DNA of 64,000 nucleotides, taken from NCBI GenBank assembly GCA_004791255.1, contig SRUQ01000003.1:458623-522622 (forward strand). The letters run 5' to 3'. Below are positions 17,739 through 26,642 of the stretch, piece after piece. The number at the start of each line of letters is the position of its first letter. Position 1 is the stretch's first letter. The DNA is from a bacterium M00.F.Ca.ET.205.01.1.1 (GTDB lineage: Bacteria; Pseudomonadota; Alphaproteobacteria; Rhizobiales; Rhizobiaceae). Made by a program: the position numbers and the translations under genes. The notes beneath the pieces were generated by a model. That model was not told the DNA's origin and made no database searches. It was given only the letters and a program-made list of their open reading frames with translations.

Positions 17739-18755
17739 ATGACGACAACGCCGCTGACGCTGACGCGGGCGCAGAAGGCCGCCGCCATACTGGTGGCGAT
17801 GGGCAAGCCCTCGGCCAGCCGCTTGCTGAAGTTCTTCAAGCAGGAAGAGCTCAAGGCGCTCATCGAGGGTGCCCGGCTGCTACGCACCATCCCGCAGGGC
17901 GATCTCGAGCGCATCGTCGCCGAGTTCGAGGCAGAATTCACCGAAGGTGCGGGGCTGCTCGATTCCGCCGACAGGATGGACACCATCCTCAACGAATCGC
18001 TGTCGCCGGAAGAGATGAGCGCCATCATGGGCGACAGGAAGCCGGAGATGGTGGCGGAAGGGCCGCCGCCGATCTGGCCCGACCTGGAAAGACTGGAGCC
18101 GGCCAGGCTTGGCGCCTTCCTCGCCGGAGAGCACGCGCAGACGGCCGCCATGGTGTTGTCGAAGCTGGCGCCGCAGGCGGCGGCGGCCGTGCTTCTGACG
18201 CTCACCAAGCCGATGCGCGGCGAAATCATCAAGCGCATGGTGACGATGGCCAATGTTCCGGACGCCGCCGCCAGGATCGTCGAGAACCGGCTGCGCACCA
18301 GCGTGCTGGCGGAGACGGCGACCAGGGACACGTCGGCCGGGCAGGCGCGCGTCGCCAGCGTGCTCAACGAGCTGGAGAAGCCGCTGCTCGACGAGGTCAT
18401 GCAGGATCTGGAAGCGGCCGGCACGCCCGATCTCGACGGCGTCAAGGCGCGGCTGTTTTCCTTCGACGACCTGCCGCTGCTTACCCAGAAGGCGCGTGTG
18501 CTGCTGTTCGACGGGCTGTCGACCGAGCTGGTCACGCTGGCGCTGCGCGGCACTTCGGCGGCGCTTGCCGAAGCGGTGCTTTCGGCGATCGGCGCGCGTT
18601 CGCGGCGCATGATCGAGGCCGAACTCGGCCAGGGTTCGGACGGCGTTCCCGCCGCCGACATCATGACGGCGCGCAAGACGATCGTGACGACCACGATCCG
18701 GCTGTCGCGCGAAGGCGCGTTCGAGCTCCCCGCGACACAGACCGCCGCCGCGTAA
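17739..18755 (+). CDS. fliG: Flagellar rotor protein FliG
   Basis: FliG couples the MS ring to the C ring and takes torque from MotA. From ATG at 17739 the protein is 338 residues, the family norm, with three helical ARM-like domains; LTRAQKAAAILVAMGKPSA near the N-terminus resembles the FliF-binding part. GAGGG lies eight bases upstream of this ATG; an in-frame TTG at 17718 is less likely. Similarity to enteric FliG is low, but order motA-fliM-fliN-fliG is as in other rhizobia. Confidence 0.92.
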   Translation: MTTTPLTLTRAQKAAAILVAMGKPSASRLLKFFKQEELKALIEGARLLRTIPQGDLERIVAEFEAEFTEGAGLLDSADRMDTILNESLSPEEMSAIMGDRKPEMVAEGPPPIWPDLERLEPARLGAFLAGEHAQTAAMVLSKLAPQAAAAVLLTLTKPMRGEIIKRMVTMANVPDAAARIVENRLRTSVLAETATRDTSAGQARVASVLNELEKPLLDEVMQDLEAAGTPDLDGVKARLFSFDDLPLLTQKARVLLFDGLSTELVTLALRGTSAALAEAVLSAIGARSRRMIEAELGQGSDGVPAADIMTARKTIVTTTIRLSREGAFELPATQTAAA

Positions 18756-18764
18756 GACCGGATC

Positions 18765-19847
18765 ATGTCCGACGCCGCCGACAAGGATTCAAAAACCGAA
18801 GACGCGACGGAAAAGAAGATCCGCGACACCATCGAGCAGGGCAAGCTGCCCCATTCGAGGGAAACGGCGATCCTGGCGTCCTTTGTCGCCATACTGGTGT
18901 TCACCGTCTTCTACGCCAAGGATGCCATCGTCGATCTCGGCATGTTCCTGTCGATGTTCCTGGAGAAGCCAGAAGCCTGGCCAATGGACACCGAGACCGA
19001 TGTCATCGCGCTTTACAAGACCGTCCTGTTCGAGATCGGCCGCGCCGTCGTCAGCCTGCTGGTGCTGCTGACGGTCGCCGGCATCGGCGCCTCGGTGTTC
19101 CAGAACATGCCGCAGTTCGTCGGCGAACGGATCAGGCCGCAGCTGTCGCGCATCTCGATCGTCAAGGGCTGGAACAGGATGTTCGGCGCCCAGGGCTGGG
19201 TCGAATTCGTGAAATCGCTGGCCAAGGTCGGCTTCGCCATCGCCGTGCTGTTCTTCACCCTGTCGGAGGATCACCGCAAGCTGCTCGCCGGAATGATCAC
19301 CAATCCGGTCGCTTTCGGCCTCGTCATCCGCGGCATCGCCGTCGACATACTGGTGGCGATCGTCTTCGTCATGGGGCTGATCGCGGCGATCGACATCGTG
19401 TGGTCGCGCTTCCACTGGAAGCAGGATCTGCGCATGAGCAAGCAGGAGGTCAAGGACGAGTTCAAGCAGTCCGAGGGCGATCCGATCGTGAAGTCGCGAT
19501 TGCGGTCTTTGGCGCGCGACCGCGCCCGCAAGCGCATGATGACGGCGGTGCCGCGCGCGACGCTCATCATCGCCAACCCGACCCACTTCTCCATCGCACT
19601 GAAATATGTGCGCGACGAGGATTCAGCGCCGCTCGTGGTGGCCAAGGGGCAGGATCTGGTTGCGCTGAAGATCCGCGAGATCGCGCGCGAGCACAACATC
19701 CCGATCTTCGAGGACGTGGCGCTCGCCCGCTCCATGTACAAGCAAGTTTCGGTCGATAATGTGATCCCGTCGCAATTCTACCAGGCCGTCGCCGAACTGG
19801 TGCGGATCGTCTACTCGAAAAAGGCTGAGCGCAGACAGATTTCATGA
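18765..19847 (+). CDS. flhB: Flagellar export switch protein FlhB
   Basis: FlhB is the export-gate protein that switches substrate class from rod/hook to filament. The 360-residue product has four membrane segments in its first two thirds and a cytoplasmic domain with the self-cleavage motif NPTH (Asn271-Pro272). It starts nine bases behind fliG and overlaps the following unknown gene by ATGA. Confidence 0.96.
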   Translation: MSDAADKDSKTEDATEKKIRDTIEQGKLPHSRETAILASFVAILVFTVFYAKDAIVDLGMFLSMFLEKPEAWPMDTETDVIALYKTVLFEIGRAVVSLLVLLTVAGIGASVFQNMPQFVGERIRPQLSRISIVKGWNRMFGAQGWVEFVKSLAKVGFAIAVLFFTLSEDHRKLLAGMITNPVAFGLVIRGIAVDILVAIVFVMGLIAAIDIVWSRFHWKQDLRMSKQEVKDEFKQSEGDPIVKSRLRSLARDRARKRMMTAVPRATLIIANPTHFSIALKYVRDEDSAPLVVAKGQDLVALKIREIAREHNIPIFEDVALARSMYKQVSVDNVIPSQFYQAVAELVRIVYSKKAERRQIS

Positions 19848-20278
19848 ACCGCCAACCGCACGCCAAATCCCGCGAGATCATCGTCGCCAGCGCCATCGAG
19901 CAAGTGGTGGCGGAGCTCAGGCTGATCGATGTCGCCGACTATATCGCCTTCATCCGGCTGGAGCATTTCGCCTGCCTGTCGGATCTGGTCGATTCAGCCG
20001 CCGAACTGTTCTTCATGCGGGGGACACTCAGGCTCGGCCATGGCGGTGAGGCGCATGTCGACTGGCACGGCAACCCGCGCATCGTGCTCGACCTGGAGCT
20101 TCGGCCACCGGGGGTGACCGTCTATTTCCAGCTGACGCTGAGCGGCGACGACGCCACCGTCATGGTCAACTACGTGTCGTTCGAGAAGCCGGGCGAAGAC
20201 CCCGAGCACAACACGGCGCTGCTGGAAGCGGTGATCGATGAGGCGCGAATCCGCAGGGTTGAGCCGCTGGCCTTCTGA
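19844..20278 (+). CDS. Unknown flagellar-operon protein (144 aa)
   Basis: This 144-residue soluble protein is not recognised. There is no signal peptide or membrane helix; the first half is helical, the second beta-rich (LDLELRPPGVTVYFQLTLSG). Its start overlaps the flhB stop by four bases, so it is coupled to flhB and belongs to the motA operon. The location suggests a role in motor assembly or export control. It ends exactly where a palindromic repeat begins. Confidence 0.85.
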   Translation: MNRQPHAKSREIIVASAIEQVVAELRLIDVADYIAFIRLEHFACLSDLVDSAAELFFMRGTLRLGHGGEAHVDWHGNPRIVLDLELRPPGVTVYFQLTLSGDDATVMVNYVSFEKPGEDPEHNTALLEAVIDEARIRRVEPLAF

Positions 20279-20420
20279 GGCCTGTTGATATTCAGGTGAG
20301 GCCGGCCTGCAAATGGCGGCTCCCTGCGCTTCCGGTGCTCACGTACCCAAAAGTATGCTCCGCGCCGGTTCTCGGGATCCGCCATTTTCGGCTCGGCCTG
20401 ACCTGAATCTCAGCAGACCT
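20278..20420. repeat. Palindromic intergenic repeat element
   Basis: Two 47-base arms (20278-20324 and 20374-20420) are inverted copies of each other, with about 38 of 47 positions matching; conserved blocks include ATTCAGGT, AGGCCG and AAATGGCGG. The 49 bp centre has a smaller imperfect dyad around CACGTACCCAAAAGTATGCT. The element fills the space between two convergent genes. It resembles the mosaic palindromic intergenic elements (RIME-type) of rhizobia and may also end transcription from both sides. Confidence 0.7.
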
Positions 20421-20438
20421 GAGCGCTTCATCGTTTAA

Positions 20439-21209
20439 TCATTCGATGAGGCCAAGCCGCAGCGCCTTGGCCACCGCCTGGTTGCGGTTCACCGCGTTGA
20501 GCTTCTGGGTGGACTGGGTCAAATACTGGTTGGCGGTGTGCACCGACAGCTTCAGCAGCCTCGCGATCTCTTCGCTGGTGTTGCCGTTGGCGGTAAGCTT
20601 CAGGCATTCGAGCTCGCGCTTGGAGATGGCGCGCGTCTTGCCGGTGTCGCCGGGACGGATGCGCGCGACAGCCGCGAACAAGGAGAAGCAGCGGGCGTGG
20701 ATTTCGTAGAGCGTATCCTGCGAAATGGTGATCTCCGATCCCAGGAAGACGACGAGGCCGCACTGGCCGCGCTCGGCATGGACGGGAAAGGCGATGCCGC
20801 TGGTGCCGGGCGCCAGCGGCGCCATCTGTTCGGCCCAGGCGAGGCCGCTGAAGGTCTCGCTCATGGCGGCCGTGCCGTCATCGGCCCACCAGCGCGGCGC
20901 CGTCGAATTGCCGGTATGGCGCACGATCTCCTCGCCATTGGCGCCGGAAATGAATTTCGTCGCGACCGCGATGCCGGGATAGTCGGAATCGAAGCACGGC
21001 ACCAGCCGCGCCCGTTCCGGCGAGGGGCTGACGAAGAACAGGCCGAAGGCCGAAGCGTTGATGTCGACTGATATCCAGCGGCAGCGGCGCACGGCGTCGG
21101 GAATGGTGACGGCCTGATGCGTTTCAGAGCCGAGCGAGAAGGCGCCGAACGGGTTATGCTGTTCGTTGAAAAGGGCCTCGGCGGCTTGCTTGATGTCGGC
21201 TTGTTTCAA
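20439..21209 (-). CDS. visR: LuxR-type flagellar master regulator VisR
   Basis: VisR acts with VisN as the top regulator of motility in rhizobia, driving rem and so the flagellar genes. From TTG at 21209 the protein has 256 residues with a GAF-like sensor part and a C-terminal LuxR helix-turn-helix (around ISKRELECLKLTANGNTSEE). TTG is chosen because it overlaps the visN stop (TTGA) with no room for another start; the longer open frame to 21452 is a shadow of visN. Identification as VisR rests on the paired arrangement and flagellar context. Confidence 0.88.
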   Translation of the reverse strand: MKQADIKQAAEALFNEQHNPFGAFSLGSETHQAVTIPDAVRRCRWISVDINASAFGLFFVSPSPERARLVPCFDSDYPGIAVATKFISGANGEEIVRHTGNSTAPRWWADDGTAAMSETFSGLAWAEQMAPLAPGTSGIAFPVHAERGQCGLVVFLGSEITISQDTLYEIHARCFSLFAAVARIRPGDTGKTRAISKRELECLKLTANGNTSEEIARLLKLSVHTANQYLTQSTQKLNAVNRNQAVAKALRLGLIE

Positions 21210-21916
21210 ATGATGCCGCTCCTGATCGCCGTGGCGATGGCCATCGCACGGTTGCTGGCCGCGAACTTCTGGATAGCGTGGGTGATGTAGCTGTTGACGG
21301 TGTTGGAGGACACGCCAAGGATGACGGCCACCTCGTCCGTGGTCTTGCCTTCCGAAACCCAGAACAGGCATTCGCGCTCGCGGTCCGACAGCGGATCCTG
21401 CATGGCGGCGGCGGCAATCAGCTGCGGAATATGCGAGAGCGCGTAGCAGCACTTCAACTGCGCCTTCATCAGCGCCGACTGGTCGATCTGCCCGGCGGCC
21501 GCCGCCGAGAACAGGGCGAACAGGCGCTGGCGGCCGACATTGAGCCGCAGCGAATAGATTTCCGCATGGCCGAGCACGTCGAGAAGGCGGGCCTCTTCGG
21601 CCGATACAAGGCTTTCGGCATTCGGCGCCCGGGCCGCTACCAGCGGCTTCGGACGGAAACCGGGCGCTGCGGTCAGCGCTCCCTGGGCGAGGCCGGCGAT
21701 CAGCCGCTTGCCGATCAGTTCGATGGCATCGAAGATCCAGTTCGACGAGACGATGCGGGCATCGTTGCGGTCCTGATCATGGACGATGGCGACCAGCATG
21801 TAGCTGTCGGCGCCGATTTCCTCGGTCAGCTGCATGAAAAAGCTGGTGAGATCACCGCGCGACGTCAGGCGCGAGCCCAATGTGTCGGATTGAAGAAGCG
21901 CGGCGGGACTGCTCAT
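21206..21916 (-). CDS. visN: LuxR-type flagellar master regulator VisN
   Basis: The partner of VisR; the two are thought to work as a heteromer. It is a 236-residue protein with an N-terminal sensor region and a C-terminal LuxR-type DNA-binding domain (starting PLSDRERECLFWVSEGKTTD). It lies just upstream of visR with overlapping stop and start. Upstream is a 500 bp stretch without genes that must hold its promoter. Confidence 0.88.
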   Translation of the reverse strand: MSSPAALLQSDTLGSRLTSRGDLTSFFMQLTEEIGADSYMLVAIVHDQDRNDARIVSSNWIFDAIELIGKRLIAGLAQGALTAAPGFRPKPLVAARAPNAESLVSAEEARLLDVLGHAEIYSLRLNVGRQRLFALFSAAAAGQIDQSALMKAQLKCCYALSHIPQLIAAAAMQDPLSDRERECLFWVSEGKTTDEVAVILGVSSNTVNSYITHAIQKFAASNRAMAIATAIRSGII

Positions 21917-22420
21917 TTGCTGCTTTTGGCCGGAATCGATGCTGACGTCCGGATGCTGGAGACGCCAGCGGCCGAACCTGAAAACGCATTACTGTTACGA
22001 AGACGCACACGTGGCGCGGGGCCGCGCCCGATCGGACGGAATCCATAGGGAACGCGAAGGCCGTCCGCGTCTGGTGCCGGAAAAGTCCGGAACGTGAGAC
22101 TTTGGGTGGTCGCCGCGCCCCCCAGGACCGGCTGATTCGGGTCTAATCTACCTGCAGATGAATCCGACATCAAACGCGATTTGACAAAATCGAATCCGAT
22201 GGACTCGATGCGCGACTCAGGAAGCGCTGACGCGTCGCTTCTGTCGGATTGGGACGCCGAAAACGCCGACACGAAAAAGCCAGAGGTTGTTGCAAAGCTG
22301 CCGTATCTAAGGCCGATCGATTCCGATAGGTTTTCGCCGACAGACGGGATGGGCGTCCCTTCGGTCGAATTGGGCAGGATTGGCGGCGGTGTCCCGCGGC
22401 CGTCAGCATCGGGGGTTCTC
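21917..22420. other. Gene-free region between visN and the M16 peptidase gene
   Basis: No convincing gene is seen in these 504 bp. The stretch separates two divergent genes. Visible structure: a small hairpin CCGGA-AAAG-TCCGG near 22078; TTGACA at 22181 inside the dyad GATTTGACAAAATC; and several copies of AATCCGA or its complement between 22160 and 22335. Open frames through here in both directions lack ribosome sites and resemble non-coding sequence. The region should contain the visNR promoter on the minus strand and the peptidase promoter on the plus strand. Confidence 0.6.
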
Positions 22421-25327
22421 ATGAAGCAGGTTTTCCTGGCGTTCACGGTGGTGCTCGCGCTTTTGAGCGGTGCCTTGGCGGCAGCGTCGGGGAAGGCCGA
22501 GCCGATCGTCACCTATGCGCTCGACAACGGGCTGCAGGTGGTGCTGGTGCCTGACCATCGGGCGCCGAAGGTGGTGATGAACCTTCGCTACCGCGTCGGT
22601 TCGATGAATGAACCCGCCGGCCGCTCCGGCTTCGCGCATCTGTTCGAGCATCTGATGTTTTCGGGAACGCCGGCCTGGCCGAACGTGTTCGGCGCGCATG
22701 CCGCGCTCGGCAACGAGATCAATGCCTGGACCACCGAGGACGGCACAGTGTTCTATGTCGACGGGCTGTCGTCGTCGCTGCCGATGATCCTGTCGCTGGA
22801 AGCCGATCGCATGGCCAATCTCGGCCGCTCGGTGACGCAGGCCAAGCTCGACCTGCAGCGCTCGGTGGTCAAGAACGAGATGCGCCAGAACGTGCTCGAC
22901 AAGGCTGGCGCATCGGGCTGGGAAGCCTTCTGGTCCGGCCTGTTCCCGAAGCCACATCCCTATAGCCGCATGGTCATCGGCTCGGTCGCCGACCTCGATG
23001 CGGCGACGCTCGACGATGTCAGGGGTTTCTTCAACACCTACTATCTGCCCAACAATGCGGTGCTGGTGCTGGTCGGCGACCTCAAGGTCGATGAGACCAA
23101 GGCGCTGATTGCCGACACGTTCGGCCGGATACCGCGCAGCGCCGACGTGGCGCGACCCACGGTGCCGGAACCGATGCAGGCCCGGCTGAAGCTGGTGCTC
23201 GAGGACCGTGTGCCGAGCCCCGTCGTCGTGGTCGGCTTCAGCGGCCCGGCGGCGCAATCATCGGACAATGGCGCGCTCAGCATCGCCGCCGAACTGCTCG
23301 GCAATGGCGAGTATGGATTCCTGCGCAACCGGCTGGTCTCGGAGCAAGGTATCGCCACCTATGCCAGCGCGAGTTGGACCGGCGGGCTGCTCGGCGGCCG
23401 CTTCACGTTCGAAGCCGGTGCCGCCGAAGGCGTGACGCCGGATACGCTGGAAAGCGCGATGAAGATGGCGTTCGCCGATTTCCTGAAGACGTCGCTCGAT
23501 CCGGCCGATGTCGAGCGCGCGCGTAACGGCATATTGCTGGCCACGCGGCTTGCCAGCGAAGCGCTGAAGGACCGCGCCGGCACCGTCTCCTACAATGCCG
23601 ATGTGCTCGGCGACGCGCAGAGCGCGCTGATCGACGATCCACGCGTCAAGAATGCCAGTGCTGCCGATATCGAAGCGACGATGAAGCGGCTGCTGAAGCC
23701 GGACGACGCCAGCGTGCTGGTGCTGAAGCCCGGGCCGCGCGGTGGCTATCCCGACGCGCTGATCGGCTCGTCGGGCACGCCGCAACCGTTTACGGCGCCG
23801 GAGCGGGCAGCGATCGACATCCCGAAACACCCTGCCGGCGAAGCGCCTTCGGCAACATTGCCCGCTATGGAAATGGCGACGCTGTCGAACGGCATCAAGC
23901 TGGTCCACTACACCATGCCGGAAGCGGCAATGGTCTATGTGGCGGCCAGTGCTGCAGGCGGCTGGAACAGCGTGCCGGAAGGCAAGGAGGGGCTACTGGA
24001 ACTCGCCGCAAGCATGGCGACGCGGGGTGCGGCTGAGCGTGGCTCGGCTGACTTCGCCAAGGCGACCAGCGATATCGGCGCCGGCATCGGCTATCAGGCC
24101 GGCGCGCTGACCATGTCGATGACGCTCGGCGTGCCGGCGGAAAAACTGAATCAGGGTATCGGCCTGCTGGCCGACGCGGTGCTCAAGCCGCGTTTCGACA
24201 AGGCCGACTGGACGGTGCTGATGGCGCAGACGGTCGACTGGCTGAACGGCCGCGAGGCGGATCTGCCGGGCGTCGCCGGCCGTGCGGCAAAGGCAGCCCT
24301 TATCCCGCAAGTGCCGGGCAAGGCTGATGTCGATTGGTCGGCAAAGGCGCTGGCCTCGATCTCGCTCGACGAGGCGAGAGCCGCGTTCAAGGCGGAGTTC
24401 ACGCCGAAGGCGGTAACGTTCTACAGCGTCGGTCCGGTGCCGGTTGCCACCGTCGCGGCCGGCCTTGAAAAAGCGTTCGGCACATGGTCCGGCGATGCTG
24501 CCGGCTATGTCGTCGAGCCGTCGCCGGCGGCGCATTTCTCCGGCCGGAAGGTGTTGCTGGTGCCCGAACCCGGAGCCAGCCAGTCGGCGCTGTTCGTGGC
24601 GCGACCGGCGCCCGGGACCGACGAGAATGAACGCGCGGAATCGACCGCGGTCGCCAATCTGCTCGGCGATGATTTCTCCAGCCGGCTGAATTCGGTGATC
24701 CGCGAGGAGAGGGGTTATTCCTACGGCGTGTCGAGCTATTTGATGAGCCCGATGAAGACCGGCTCGGGACTGGTGGTGGCTACCACCGTCGAGCGGGCCA
24801 ACACCGGTCCGGCCATTACTGAGATCCTCAAGGGATTTGCAGGCTTGAACAGCTTGCCGGTGGCGCAGGACGAGGTCGACCGCACGGTCACCGTCTATCG
24901 CCGGGCGCTGGCCGGATCGGCCGAGACCGCGGCCGGACTGTTCGGCTCACTGATCGGCGCGGTCGGCAGCGGCTCGACACTGGAGGACCAGCAGAACCGC
25001 ATGACGGCGCGCACAAGGCTCACGCTCGACGCGGTGCAGAAGCAGGCGCTGGCATTGTCGTCGCTCGACCCGTCGCTGATCGTGGTGGCGGGCGATCCCG
25101 ATGTGGTGATGCCGCAGCTTGCCGCGATCGGCCTCAAGCAGATCGAAATCGTCAAGCGCGATGAGGCTGGCGAGCAGACCGCGATGCGGGCGCTCGATCT
25201 TCTCGGCGTCAACAACCCGGCGCCGCTGTCTGCCTCACCATGGCGGGTCGGCGATGGCGGAACGACGCGGGCGGTGCATTCCTGCGCGAGCGGTAGGGAT
25301 TGCGGCGCCCAGATCCACGCCGATTGA
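22421..25327 (+). CDS. M16 family zinc peptidase, secreted, single-chain
   Basis: A pitrilysin/insulinase-type zinc peptidase of 968 residues from ATG at 22421 (GGGGG just upstream). It has a signal peptide (MKQVFLAFTVVLALLSGALA), so it acts in the periplasm. The inverted zinc motif HxxEH is HLFEH at residues 73-77, with the downstream Glu in EADRM. The second half (about residue 500 on) is a second M16 domain pair without HxxEH, as usual for the inactive partner. A longer frame starting at 22181 has no signal peptide at its start and is rejected. Substrate unknown. Confidence 0.93.
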   Translation: MKQVFLAFTVVLALLSGALAAASGKAEPIVTYALDNGLQVVLVPDHRAPKVVMNLRYRVGSMNEPAGRSGFAHLFEHLMFSGTPAWPNVFGAHAALGNEINAWTTEDGTVFYVDGLSSSLPMILSLEADRMANLGRSVTQAKLDLQRSVVKNEMRQNVLDKAGASGWEAFWSGLFPKPHPYSRMVIGSVADLDAATLDDVRGFFNTYYLPNNAVLVLVGDLKVDETKALIADTFGRIPRSADVARPTVPEPMQARLKLVLEDRVPSPVVVVGFSGPAAQSSDNGALSIAAELLGNGEYGFLRNRLVSEQGIATYASASWTGGLLGGRFTFEAGAAEGVTPDTLESAMKMAFADFLKTSLDPADVERARNGILLATRLASEALKDRAGTVSYNADVLGDAQSALIDDPRVKNASAADIEATMKRLLKPDDASVLVLKPGPRGGYPDALIGSSGTPQPFTAPERAAIDIPKHPAGEAPSATLPAMEMATLSNGIKLVHYTMPEAAMVYVAASAAGGWNSVPEGKEGLLELAASMATRGAAERGSADFAKATSDIGAGIGYQAGALTMSMTLGVPAEKLNQGIGLLADAVLKPRFDKADWTVLMAQTVDWLNGREADLPGVAGRAAKAALIPQVPGKADVDWSAKALASISLDEARAAFKAEFTPKAVTFYSVGPVPVATVAAGLEKAFGTWSGDAAGYVVEPSPAAHFSGRKVLLVPEPGASQSALFVARPAPGTDENERAESTAVANLLGDDFSSRLNSVIREERGYSYGVSSYLMSPMKTGSGLVVATTVERANTGPAITEILKGFAGLNSLPVAQDEVDRTVTVYRRALAGSAETAAGLFGSLIGAVGSGSTLEDQQNRMTARTRLTLDAVQKQALALSSLDPSLIVVAGDPDVVMPQLAAIGLKQIEIVKRDEAGEQTAMRALDLLGVNNPAPLSASPWRVGDGGTTRAVHSCASGRDCGAQIHAD

Positions 25328-25392
25328 TCGGTTCGATGCGCGGCCGCCGGCCGCGTTTAAACCTTGTTACTTTTGTCAGTTTTGGGGGAATT

Positions 25393-26586
25393 ATGAGCGA
25401 TTCATTTCGGGAAGTTACGTCAGTCTCGTGGTTCGGGCGCATCAAACGCGCGGTCGGTGGGGTCATCTTCGGCCTGCTTTTGATCGTGCTGATGGTGATC
25501 GGGCTGTTCTGGAACGAAGGCCGCGCCGTGCAGACGGCGCGCTCGCTGGCCGAGGGGGCGGGCGCCGTGGTCTCGGTCAACGCCGACAGCGTCGACGCCG
25601 CCAATGACGGAAAGCTGGTGCATGTCAGCGGGGCGGTAAAGGCCGATAGCGGGCTCAGCGATCCAGATTTCGGCATTGCGACGCAAGGGCTGCGGCTTTC
25701 GCGCAGCGTCGAGATGTATCAGTGGAAGGAAGAGTCCAAGTCGGAGACGACCAAGAAGCTCGGCGGCGGCGAGGAGACGGTGACCACCTACAGCTATTCC
25801 AGGGTGTGGGACGACAGCCAGATCGACTCGTCGGATTTCAAGAAACCCGACGGCCACCAGAACCCGCCAATGGCGATCCACAGCCGGACATTCCAGATTC
25901 CGGAAGGCAAGCTCGGCGCCTTCACCCTCGACACGCCGGTGCTCGATCGCGTCGAGGGCGACAAGGAATACGCGCTCTCATCCGAACAATCTGCGGCGAT
26001 CAAGGCGGCCTATACCGGGACGAAGCCGCTCAGCATCACGGATGGAAGAATCTATCTCGGCGCCGACAACACGACGCCTGCTCTGGGCGATTATCGCATC
26101 GGCTACGAACTGGCGCCGCTCGGCGACGTCAGCATCGTCGCGCGCCAGGCCGGGAGCCGGTTCGGGGCCTACCAGACGGTGGCCGGCGACCAATTGCTGA
26201 TGGTCGACACCGGCAATGTGCCGGCCGACAAGATGTTTGCCGAAGCAGTCAGCGCCAACACGCTAATCACCTGGCTGCTGCGTGGCGCCGGCCTGCTCCT
26301 GCTGGCGATCGGCTTTGCCCTGTTCCTCAGCCCGATCGGCGTCATCCTCGACGTCATCCCGTTCCTCGGCAGCATAGCGCGGATGGGCACAGGCATCGTC
26401 GCCTTCTTCCTGGCGATCCTGGTCGGCACGACGACGATCGCGATCGCCTGGTTCTGGTATCGGCCGGTTCTGGCGGCCGGCATCCTGGCAGCCGGTGTGA
26501 TCGCGGCGGCCGCGGTCTATTACCTTGGCCGATCACGCAAGGCAGTCGCTCCAGCGGCCGCGCCGACCGCCGGCGCCGCGACCTGA
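25393..26586 (+). CDS. TMEM43-family membrane protein
   Basis: A 397-residue membrane protein of the TMEM43 (DUF1625) family, whose function in bacteria is unknown. It has one membrane helix at about residues 24-43, a long extracytoplasmic domain, and three to four hydrophobic segments at the C-terminus from about residue 290. ATG at 25393 has GGGGGAA directly upstream. It follows the M16 peptidase by 65 bp on the same strand and ends before a strong terminator, so the two genes may share a transcript. Confidence 0.85.
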   Translation: MSDSFREVTSVSWFGRIKRAVGGVIFGLLLIVLMVIGLFWNEGRAVQTARSLAEGAGAVVSVNADSVDAANDGKLVHVSGAVKADSGLSDPDFGIATQGLRLSRSVEMYQWKEESKSETTKKLGGGEETVTTYSYSRVWDDSQIDSSDFKKPDGHQNPPMAIHSRTFQIPEGKLGAFTLDTPVLDRVEGDKEYALSSEQSAAIKAAYTGTKPLSITDGRIYLGADNTTPALGDYRIGYELAPLGDVSIVARQAGSRFGAYQTVAGDQLLMVDTGNVPADKMFAEAVSANTLITWLLRGAGLLLLAIGFALFLSPIGVILDVIPFLGSIARMGTGIVAFFLAILVGTTTIAIAWFWYRPVLAAGILAAGVIAAAAVYYLGRSRKAVAPAAAPTAGAAT

Positions 26587-26595
26587 ATGTCATGG

Positions 26596-26622
26596 AAAAG
26601 GGCGGTCAAGCCGCCCTTTTTT
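26596..26622. terminator. Bidirectional Rho-independent terminator
   Basis: AAAAGGGCGG (26596-26605) pairs with CCGCCCTTTT (26611-26620) around a 5-base loop, with a T-run on the plus strand and A-run on the other side. It sits between the convergent TMEM43-like and deacetylase genes and can serve both. Confidence 0.92.
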
Positions 26623-26642
26623 CGCGCTTGCAGGCGACCGTT

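Noticed and set aside
22181..22420. N-terminal extension of the M16 peptidase
   Set aside because: The extension lacks a ribosome site and would bury the signal peptide; ATG at 22421 gives a normal secreted protein.
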